DNA of 5,202 bases from Lichenicola sp964242425 (lineage in GTDB: Bacteria; Pseudomonadota; Alphaproteobacteria; Acetobacterales; Acetobacteraceae). The stretch covers positions 1 through 5,202 of the forward strand of contig CAXTCK010000224.1 of NCBI GenBank assembly GCA_964242425.1, in the 5' to 3' direction. Below, piece by piece: positions 1 to 5,202 of this stretch. The notes below the pieces were generated by a model that had not been told where the DNA came from, ran no database searches, and saw only the letters and a list, made by a program, of their open reading frames with translations. Both the position numbers and the translations under genes were made by a program. Within the stretch, counting starts at the first letter, position 1; each line of letters begins with the position of its first letter.

Positions 1-981
1 GGCGGGGCGAACGGAGCGCGCGGCGCGATCGCCGCCTGGTCGACGCGCATGCCGGCCGGCCTTGCGGAGCGGGCCGGGTCGTCCGGGGTGCCGGTGCACC
101 GGGTCGAGGACGGCTTCATCCGCTCGCTCGGCCTCGGCAGCGACCTCTTGCCGCCGGCCTCGGTGATCGTGGACGGCAGCGGCATCTACTTCGACCCGTC
201 CGGCCCCAGCGACCTCGAGACCCTGCTGCAAACCCATCCGTTCGACGACGCGATCCGCCGGCGCGCCCGCCTGCTGATCGACCGGCTGGTGCAGTCCGGC
301 ATCTCGAAATACGCCGCCGGGGGACAGGCGCCGGTGCTCGACGTGCCGCCCGGTCGCCGGGTGGTGCTGGTGCCGGGCCAGGTTGGAGGCGACCTGTCGG
401 TGCGGCTTGGCGGCGGCCCGATCCAGGACAACCTCCAGTTGCTGCGGGAGGTGCGGTCGGCCAGGCCAGACGCCTTTATCGCCTACCGTCCGCATCCCGA
501 CGTCGATGCCGGCCATCGCCCCGGCGCCATACCGGACGCCATCGCGCTGCGCTTCGCCGACCGGATCTGCCGCGGCGGCGCCATGGCGCCCTTGATCGGC
601 GCGGTGGACGAGGTGCACACCCTGACCTCCCTGGCCGGCTTCGAGGCGCTGCTGCGCGGCCGGCCCGTGGCCACCTACGGGCAGCCATTCTATGCCGGCT
701 GGGGCTTGACCACAGACCGGTCTCGCTTTTCGAGACGGAATCGATCACTTTGCGTCGAGGAACTTGCGGCTGGGACGCTGCTTCTTTACCCGCGCTATGT
801 CGACCCGCGCACCCGCCTCCCCTGCGGGCCGGAGGTGCTGATCGACCGGCTTGCCGACGCGTCCCTGTGGCGGCCGACGCCGTTAATGCGTCTGCGTCGC
901 CTGCAGGGCCAGGCGCGCCGCCGCCTCCACGCGGCCGGATCCGGAAACGGCCGGACGATCGAAGGAGTGGCTGATGCCTGA
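1..981 (+). CDS. kpsC: KpsC, capsule beta-Kdo transferase (C-terminal part, 5' end outside window)
   Basis: In known systems KpsC extends the poly-beta-Kdo linker on (lyso)phosphatidylglycerol after KpsS adds the first Kdo. It acts at the cytoplasmic face of the inner membrane. The frame is open from base 1, so the ATG at 49 is internal and the last 326 residues are present. E. coli KpsC is about 675 residues with two related transferase modules; this is the C-terminal one. Family landmarks, numbered from base 1: EDGFIRSLGLG (36-46), GIYFDPSGPSDLE (61-73), GISKY (100-104), LVPGQVGGDLSVRLG (123-137), YRPHPDVDAGHR (162-173), LTSLAGFEALLRGRPV (208-223), FYAGWGLT (230-237) and LLYPRYVDP (261-269). 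From memory of the family, the GQV segment usually reads GQVEDDAS. Here the E-D pair is G-G and the second Asp is kept. The gene overlaps kpsS by 8 bp. Identity is certain at family level; which Kdo linkage this module makes cannot be read from the sequence. Confidence 0.93.
   Translation, partial: GGANGARGAIAAWSTRMPAGLAERAGSSGVPVHRVEDGFIRSLGLGSDLLPPASVIVDGSGIYFDPSGPSDLETLLQTHPFDDAIRRRARLLIDRLVQSGISKYAAGGQAPVLDVPPGRRVVLVPGQVGGDLSVRLGGGPIQDNLQLLREVRSARPDAFIAYRPHPDVDAGHRPGAIPDAIALRFADRICRGGAMAPLIGAVDEVHTLTSLAGFEALLRGRPVATYGQPFYAGWGLTTDRSRFSRRNRSLCVEELAAGTLLLYPRYVDPRTRLPCGPEVLIDRLADASLWRPTPLMRLRRLQGQARRRLHAAGSGNGRTIEGVADA
963..967 (+). promoter_or_regulatory. Shine-Dalgarno sequence of kpsS
   Basis: AGGAG lies six bases before the ATG at 974, inside the last codons of kpsC. 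It is the clearest ribosome binding site in the window. It supports the ATG at 974 and therefore the 8-bp overlap of kpsS with the kpsC end. Confidence 0.8.
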
Positions 982-2353
982 CACCCTTGGCCTGGACCTG
1001 CTCCCGGTCCGCCAGCGCTCGGCGCATCCAGCCGCACGCAACGTCCTGCTGCTGCAGGGACTGATGGGCCCGTTCTTCCGACGCATCGGCCAGGCGCTGC
1101 GACGGGACGGCTACGGGGTGTTCAAGGTCAACTTCAACGGCGGCGACCGGCTGTTCTGGGGCCTGCCCGGCGGCATCGACTTCACCGGCCGGATCGCCGA
1201 CTGGCCCGACGCGCTGCAGGCGATCCTGGTCCGGCACCGGATCACCGACGTGCTGCTGTTCGGGGACTGCCGGCCGCTGCACCGCGCCGCCACCGCGGTA
1301 TGCGCCCGGATGCACATCCCCGTGCACGTGTTCGAGGAAGGCTACCTCCGGCCCGACTGGGTGACGCTGGAGCTGGGCGGCGTGAACGGGCATTCCACCC
1401 TGCCGCGCAACCCCGACTACTACCGCGCGGAAGCCGCACGCCTGCCGCCGGCAACGGAGAACCCGCCGGTGCCGTCCTCGTTCCGGACGCGGGCGCTGCA
1501 GGGCTTCGCCTACAACGCCGCCGACCTGCTGACCCGCTGGCGCTTCAGGCACTGGGACAACTACCGGCCCTGGCACCCGCTGACCGAGGGGATGGGCTGG
1601 CTGCGCAAGCTGTCGCGCCGCAAGGCCGCGACGCGGCGCACCGACGAGACGCTGGCCGCCTTGTCCGCGTCCGGTGCCCCCTACATGCTGTTCCCGCTGC
1701 AGCTGGATGCCGACGCGCAGGTGCGGCTGCACTCCCCCTTCAGCGGCATGGCCGAGGCGATCCGGCACGTGATCGCCTCGTTTGCCGCCAGCGCCCCGCC
1801 CGACCTCCTGCTGGTGATCAAGGAACACCCACTCGACAACGGCGTGCGCGACTGGCGCGGCGAGGTGGCGATGCAGGCCGCGGCCCACGGCGTCGCGGGG
1901 CGCGTGCACTATCTCGAAACCGGCGACATCGCCCTGCTGGTGCGGCCGGCCCGCGGCCTCGTGACCATCAACAGCACCACCGGGACGCTGGCGCTCGCCT
2001 GCGGCGTGCCGGTCATCACCCTGGGGCAGGCGGTGTACGACATGCGCGACGTCACCTTCGGCGGCACGCTCGACGCCTTCTGGTCCGGCCCCGGTTGTCC
2101 GGACGAGGCCACCTTTGCCGCCTATCGCCGGGTCCTGATCGAGCGCTGCCTCGTCGCAGGCGGCTTCTTTTCCGGCCCGGCGCTCGACAAGCTGGTGGCG
2201 GGCGCGATCGCGCGGCTGGAAGCCCATTGCCCGCTGGACTTCGCCGCCGCCTCGCGCGCGGCCCTGGCCAGCAGGCAAAGGGCGCTTGGGGAGCATGGCT
2301 TTCCGGCGACGGCATTTGCAACGCGACCCGGTCCCGCTGGCTTGCGCGCGTGA
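974..2353 (+). CDS. kpsS: KpsS, initiating capsule beta-Kdo transferase
   Basis: KpsS is the cytoplasmic enzyme that, in characterised group 2-type systems, moves the first beta-Kdo from CMP-Kdo onto (lyso)phosphatidylglycerol and so starts the export linker. The product has 459 residues, somewhat longer than the roughly 390 of E. coli KpsS. Landmarks in order: LLLQGLMGPFF (25-35), VNFNGGD (52-58), FEEGYLRPDWVTLE (120-133), PYMLFPLQLDADAQVRLHS (236-254), IKEHPLDNG (282-290) and TINSTTGTLAL (331-341), the last two typical of the nucleotide-sugar-binding half. There is no signal peptide or membrane segment. The start at ATG 974 has AGGAG six bases upstream and overlaps kpsC by 8 bp. The TGA overlaps the GTG of the next gene (GTGA at 2350-2353). 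The three genes are therefore very likely co-transcribed and translationally coupled. The tail after about residue 430 has no recognised motif. Family assignment is strong; acceptor specificity is inferred. Confidence 0.94.
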   Translation: MPDTLGLDLLPVRQRSAHPAARNVLLLQGLMGPFFRRIGQALRRDGYGVFKVNFNGGDRLFWGLPGGIDFTGRIADWPDALQAILVRHRITDVLLFGDCRPLHRAATAVCARMHIPVHVFEEGYLRPDWVTLELGGVNGHSTLPRNPDYYRAEAARLPPATENPPVPSSFRTRALQGFAYNAADLLTRWRFRHWDNYRPWHPLTEGMGWLRKLSRRKAATRRTDETLAALSASGAPYMLFPLQLDADAQVRLHSPFSGMAEAIRHVIASFAASAPPDLLLVIKEHPLDNGVRDWRGEVAMQAAAHGVAGRVHYLETGDIALLVRPARGLVTINSTTGTLALACGVPVITLGQAVYDMRDVTFGGTLDAFWSGPGCPDEATFAAYRRVLIERCLVAGGFFSGPALDKLVAGAIARLEAHCPLDFAAASRAALASRQRALGEHGFPATAFATRPGPAGLRA

Positions 2354-3633
2354 ACGCGTTCGGCGGCCAAGATGGCCTGCCGCCCTTCCTGACCCTGGAC
2401 CTGTCGCGGCTGCTGTCGCGCGCCGGCGCTGCGGTGCCGACCGGCATCGACCGGGTCGAGCTCGCCTATGCCGAGTACCTGCTGGCGCACGCCCCCGAGC
2501 GCACCGAGTTCGTGGCGCTGCACCCGCTTGGCCGGTTTGGCACCCTGCCCCGTGCGGCCACCGCCCGTTTCGTGGATGCGCTTGCCGCGCGCTGGGACAG
2601 GGGTGCGGCAGACGACGGCACCGCCGCCCGCCTCGGCCGCCGCCTGTCGCACGGGCTGATGCTGCCGCGTGCCGACCGGGGGATGGTCCAGCCCGAGCCG
2701 CGCGACGCGATCTACCTGCTGCTGTCGCACCATCACCTGACGCGCCCCGCGGTGGTGGCGGACACCATCGCCCGGCGTCGCGCCGTGTTCGTGCCGATGG
2801 TGCACGACCTGATCCCGCTCCAGTTTCCCGAGTACTGCCGGGAACAGGAGGCCGCGAAGCACGCCGTGCGGATCGACACCGTGTGCCGGCTCGCCGATGC
2901 GGTGCTGGTGCCGTCCGAAGCGGTGCGGCAGTCGCTGCTGCCCCACCTGCTGCGTGCCGGACGCGGGCACGTGCCGGTCTGGCCGGTGCCGCATGGCGTG
3001 CACCTGCGCGCGCTGCCGCAACCGCTTCCCGACGCGCGCGCTCCCGCCGGGCCGTCCCGCCCCTATTTCGTCTGCCTCGGCACCATCGAGGGACGCAAGA
3101 ACCACCTCCTCCTGCTCACCGTCTGGCGTCGTCTGGTGGAGGAACAGGGCGCCCGCGCGCCTCACCTGGTGCTGATCGGCAAGCGCGGCTGGAAGAACGA
3201 GCAGGTGCTGGACCTGATCAATCGTTGCCCATCCCTGCAAGGGGTAGTCAGCGAGCACAACGCCCTGCCGGACCAGGAGGTGGCACGCCTGTTGAAGGGT
3301 GCACGGGCGCTGCTGTTCCCGTCCTTCGGTGAAGGCTATGGCCTGCCGCTCACGGAAGCGCTGTCGCTAGGGGTGCCGGCGATCTGCTCCGACATCCCGG
3401 TGTTCCGGGAAGTCGGCGGCGACATCCCGTTGTATCTGGACCCGCTCGACGGGCTGGGCTGGAAGAAGGCGATCGACGCGTTCACCGGTGACGACCCACG
3501 CCGTGCCGAGCAGTGCGTAGCCTCGCGGCGCTGCTCCGCGCCGGGATGGACCGAGAGCGTGCTGGCAGCCATGAACCTCGTTGATCGTGCCGGCACCGTC
3601 CGCCGCCTCGCAGCGACCGGTCCGCGAGCATGA
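2350..3633 (+). CDS. GT4-type glycosyltransferase of the capsule locus
   Basis: This is a cytosolic glycosyltransferase with a GT-B fold, probably of family GT4. It likely adds a sugar to the Kdo linker or to the capsule repeat unit; donor and acceptor cannot be told from sequence. The frame is open upstream to about 1300, but that part only shadows kpsS and resembles no protein. Family-like sequence begins just after the GTG at 2350, which overlaps the kpsS stop as GTGA. That start gives 427 residues. It has no good Shine-Dalgarno sequence, which fits coupled translation. Landmarks: PTGIDRVELAYA (30-41), PMVHDLIPLQFPEY (149-162, His152 and Asp153), LVPSEAVRQS, FVCLGTIEGRKNH (240-252, Arg249 and Lys250 at the usual phosphate-binding position), LVLIGKRGWKNE, and FGEGYGLPLTEAL with the EX7E pair Glu328 and Glu336, then SDIPVFREVGGD. 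The last 50 residues drift from the usual family ending, but the length looks complete. I give no gene symbol because capsule glycosyltransferases differ between strains. Confidence 0.88.
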   Translation: MNAFGGQDGLPPFLTLDLSRLLSRAGAAVPTGIDRVELAYAEYLLAHAPERTEFVALHPLGRFGTLPRAATARFVDALAARWDRGAADDGTAARLGRRLSHGLMLPRADRGMVQPEPRDAIYLLLSHHHLTRPAVVADTIARRRAVFVPMVHDLIPLQFPEYCREQEAAKHAVRIDTVCRLADAVLVPSEAVRQSLLPHLLRAGRGHVPVWPVPHGVHLRALPQPLPDARAPAGPSRPYFVCLGTIEGRKNHLLLLTVWRRLVEEQGARAPHLVLIGKRGWKNEQVLDLINRCPSLQGVVSEHNALPDQEVARLLKGARALLFPSFGEGYGLPLTEALSLGVPAICSDIPVFREVGGDIPLYLDPLDGLGWKKAIDAFTGDDPRRAEQCVASRRCSAPGWTESVLAAMNLVDRAGTVRRLAATGPRA

Positions 3634-3856
3634 AGAACTGGGCGCAGCCTGGCACGCCGAGCACGAGCCTGACGTTCCGGAAATCTTGATCAGGACGGTC
3701 AGCCGGCGCCGGCACATGATCCTGAACACAACGGCATTTCCGGCGCCTCTGCATTCGGCGTGACGGTGGGTCAACCCAGGGCGCCGTATCCATCGACCTC
3801 GCCTGCTTCCGGAGCACGGTCATGATTGCCTTCAGGTCATAATCCGGCCCGTCGCG
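3634..3856. other. Intergenic stretch with no recognisable gene
   Basis: This is the first part of the 433-bp gap between the glycosyltransferase and kpsE. Short frames cross it on both strands, but none carries a motif I recognise or a good ribosome binding site. It contains the dyad at 3687-3728 and a smaller one, TGGGT-CA-ACCCA, at 3767-3778. A TTGATC at 3686-3691 has no matching -10 box at a usable distance. A CATAAT at 3838-3843 has no -35 box. No promoter can be supported. Confidence 0.6.
3687..3728. repeat. Imperfect dyad symmetry around a 12-bp perfect palindrome
   Basis: The centre GCCGGCGCCGGC (3702-3713) is a perfect palindrome. Six bases out on each side, TCAGGA (3690-3695) pairs with TCCTGA (3720-3725), and TG (3687-3688) pairs with CA (3727-3728). 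The two sides are symmetric about 3707.5. It lies 54 bp after the glycosyltransferase stop. It could fold as a hairpin at the end of the kpsC-kpsS-glycosyltransferase transcript, but no T run follows, so it is not a standard intrinsic terminator. It could also be an operator, or chance in GC-rich DNA. Confidence 0.4.
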
Positions 3857-4044
3857 AAACCTGCAGCGACGCCGCGGCGCCCTGGATCTGCATTTCGCGT
3901 GCCTATCGCGGCCGAGGCTCACAGGGACGTCGGTGCTGCGTGCTGCAGGCGGTTGACGACGTCACGCGCGCCCCGGTCCGGAACCCGGTGGGCGTTGGCT
4001 GCCGACCGCCCGCCGAACAACTGTTTGATGTTGCGTCGGCACAC
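3857..4044 (-). pseudogene. Decayed DUF2277-family small gene (remnant)
   Basis: Read on the minus strand from the GTG at 4044, the frame begins VCRRNIKQLF. This resembles the DUF2277 start, which I recall as M-C-R-N-I-K-x-L-F-N. It then jumps to GGRSAANAH, like the later segment S-G-x-x-x-P-S-x-A-N. The intervening block of about 25 residues is missing, including the usual P-P-A-T and the helix after it. RDVVNRLQHAAP follows, like the region before the family's A-P-P-R-D-R. The frame then meets a stop at 3921-3919. A different frame, overlapping from 3922, continues as GRDRHAKCRSRAPRRRCRF, matching the basic tail A-K-A-R-A-R-x-x-x-R-F. The segments keep the family order. The 188 bp length is about what an 85-90 residue gene would leave after that deletion. 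The function of DUF2277 is unknown. The match is from memory and rests on short motifs, so it may be coincidence. Confidence 0.45.
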
Positions 4045-4066
4045 GTGATCGGGCATTGCAACGTCG

Positions 4067-5202
4067 ATGGATGGGCTCAATCTTCCCGATGACGGGGTAG
4101 CTGCCCTGTTCCGGCGTCGCCCTCGGCGACGCGGCTTCAGCAACGCTCCCAGGCTCCGGCGAGCCATGCCGTTCCTGTTGTTCGTCATGCTGCCGACCCT
4201 GCTGGCAGCCATCTACTATTTAGGCATCGCCACGCCGCAATACGTCTCGGAAGCCCAGTTCGTGGTGCGCGGCCAGGGCAGCCAGTCCGCCGGCATGCTG
4301 TCCAGCCTGTTGCTGAGCGGCGGCGGCGGCACTGCGAGCGAGGATACCTACGCCGTTCAGGACTACGTGATGTCGCGCGACGCGGCCCAGGAGATGATGC
4401 GGACACAGTCGCTCAAGGCAGTGTTCGACCGACCGGAAGGGGACCTTCTGGCCCGCTTCCCCAACCCGTTCGGCCGCAACACCTTCGAGCACTTCTTCCA
4501 CTACTACCAGGACCATGTCGTCGCCGAGCTGGACAGCACCACCTCGATCTCGACCCTGACCGTCCGCACGTTCCGCGCTGCCGACTCACAGCGGATCGCC
4601 GCCGCGCTGCTCGTCTCCGGCGAGCAGCTGGTCAACCGGATGAACATGCGCCAGCGCGCGAACATGATCAGCAGCGCGCAGCGGGAGGTGGACGAGGCCG
4701 AGGACAGGCTGCGTGCGGTGGCGACCCGGATGGCGGAATATCGCAACCGCGAGGCACTGCTCGACCCGCTGAAGCAGTCGGTCCCGATGATGAAGGACAT
4801 CAATGACCTTCAGACCATGCTGACGACGACGCAGGTGCAGATCGCCCAGTTGCGTGTCTCGGCTCCGAACAGCCCGCTGATCCCGGTCTACGAGCGCCGG
4901 ACCGCCGCCCTCAAGGCGCAAATCGCCCAGTCCTCCCAGGGCATCACCGGGTCGGACCAATCGCTGGTGCCGAAGATCACCGCCTATGACGACCTGACCA
5001 TTCAGCGCGACCTTGCAGAAAAGCAGCTGACGGCGGCGGCCACGGCGCTCGCTACCGCCAAGGCGCAGGCCGACCGCCAATCGCTTTGGCTGGAAGAAAT
5101 CACCAGGCCGAACCTGCCCGACTATCCGGTATACCCACGCTCGACGATTTCGGTCCTGGTCGTGTTCGCCAGCTTCTTCGGCCTTTATCTGATCGCGCGC
5201 CT
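4067..5202 (+). CDS. kpsE: KpsE-type inner-membrane polysaccharide co-polymerase (3' end outside window)
   Basis: KpsE-family proteins (KpsE/CtrB/BexC, PCP-3 type) sit in the inner membrane with a large periplasmic coiled-coil domain. They couple the KpsM/KpsT ABC exporter to the outer-membrane channel KpsD. The window holds 378 codons of a family usually about 360-420 long, so only a short C-terminal end is missing. Residues 16-33 are rich in Arg (RRRPRRR, RLRR), followed by a hydrophobic first membrane segment at about 35-54 containing FLLFVMLPTLLAAIYYLG. Family motifs follow: YVSEAQFVVRG (59-69), a Gly run (85-88) and EDTYAVQDYVMSRDA (92-106). A long Ala/Gln/Glu-rich helical region spans about 195-345. 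The segment PNLPDYPVYPRST (348-360) leads into the second membrane segment, cut by the edge. The ATG at 4067 is the first in-frame start after the TGA at 4046-4048 and includes the basic segment expected before the membrane helix. The ATG at 4166 would remove it. No strong Shine-Dalgarno sequence precedes 4067, so the start is less sure than the gene. Confidence 0.9.
   Translation, partial: MDGLNLPDDGVAALFRRRPRRRGFSNAPRLRRAMPFLLFVMLPTLLAAIYYLGIATPQYVSEAQFVVRGQGSQSAGMLSSLLLSGGGGTASEDTYAVQDYVMSRDAAQEMMRTQSLKAVFDRPEGDLLARFPNPFGRNTFEHFFHYYQDHVVAELDSTTSISTLTVRTFRAADSQRIAAALLVSGEQLVNRMNMRQRANMISSAQREVDEAEDRLRAVATRMAEYRNREALLDPLKQSVPMMKDINDLQTMLTTTQVQIAQLRVSAPNSPLIPVYERRTAALKAQIAQSSQGITGSDQSLVPKITAYDDLTIQRDLAEKQLTAAATALATAKAQADRQSLWLEEITRPNLPDYPVYPRSTISVLVVFASFFGLYLIAR

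Noticed and set aside
476..2296. A 606-codon open frame on the minus strand across kpsC and kpsS
   Set aside because: It reads as low-complexity Arg/Gly/His/Ala/Gln-rich protein with no motif, and lies opposite two well-conserved genes. Long antisense frames are expected in GC-rich coding DNA.
1300..2349. Upstream extension of the glycosyltransferase frame to an ATG at 1300
   Set aside because: The added part overlaps kpsS in another frame and is Arg/Ala/Pro/Gly-rich noise. Family similarity begins only after the GTG at 2350.
2122..3258. A 378-codon open frame on the minus strand across the glycosyltransferase gene
   Set aside because: It is a composition-driven shadow of the glycosyltransferase gene, with no recognisable domain and no ribosome binding site.
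2286..3332. A 348-codon + strand frame overlapping the end of kpsS and the glycosyltransferase gene
   Set aside because: It is Arg/Ala/Pro-rich with no motif and is a shadow of the glycosyltransferase gene.
3581..3763. A 60-codon + strand frame overlapping the glycosyltransferase end
   Set aside because: It has no recognisable similarity or ribosome binding site and begins inside a well-supported gene.
3953..3958. TTGACG as a possible -35 box for kpsE
   Set aside because: The DNA 16-18 bases downstream is GC-rich with no -10-like hexamer, so no promoter can be supported.
3634..4066. Insertion sequence or CRISPR array in the gap
   Set aside because: I found no terminal inverted repeats, target duplications, transposase motifs or regularly spaced repeats.
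3826..4092. An 88-codon + strand frame in the gap before kpsE
   Set aside because: It has no motif and no Shine-Dalgarno sequence, and it overlaps the kpsE start. The minus-strand remnant explains part of its openness.

Overview
The window is strongly GC-rich and its codons favour G or C at the third position. With the gene content, this suggests an alphaproteobacterium, perhaps of the Rhodospirillales/Acetobacteraceae type. That placement is inferred from composition and protein style, not from a marker gene. The locus makes and exports an ABC-transporter-dependent (group 2-type) capsular polysaccharide. All recognised intact genes are on the + strand.

Positions 1-3633 hold a tight, translationally coupled block. 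It starts with the 3' half of kpsC, cut by the window edge. Next is kpsS, which overlaps kpsC by 8 bp and has a clear Shine-Dalgarno sequence. Last is a GT4-type glycosyltransferase gene, which overlaps kpsS by the 4-bp sequence GTGA. In known systems KpsS and KpsC build the poly-beta-Kdo linker on (lyso)phosphatidylglycerol. The GT4 enzyme is a candidate for adding sugars to that linker or to the repeat unit.

Positions 3634-4066 hold no intact gene I can support. The part from about 3857 to 4044 looks, on the minus strand, like the decayed remains of a small DUF2277-family gene, with its middle deleted and the reading frame broken. The rest has an imperfect dyad symmetry near 3687-3728 and otherwise nothing recognisable. 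I found no convincing sigma-70 promoter and no U-tract terminator.

Positions 4067-5202 hold nearly all of kpsE, the inner-membrane polysaccharide co-polymerase that links the ABC exporter to the outer-membrane channel. It runs off the right edge inside its second membrane segment. The ABC transporter genes (kpsM/kpsT) and kpsD would be expected nearby but lie outside the window.

I do not see a new biological system here. It is a capsule locus whose most unusual part is the eroded opposite-strand gene between the glycosyltransferase and kpsE.
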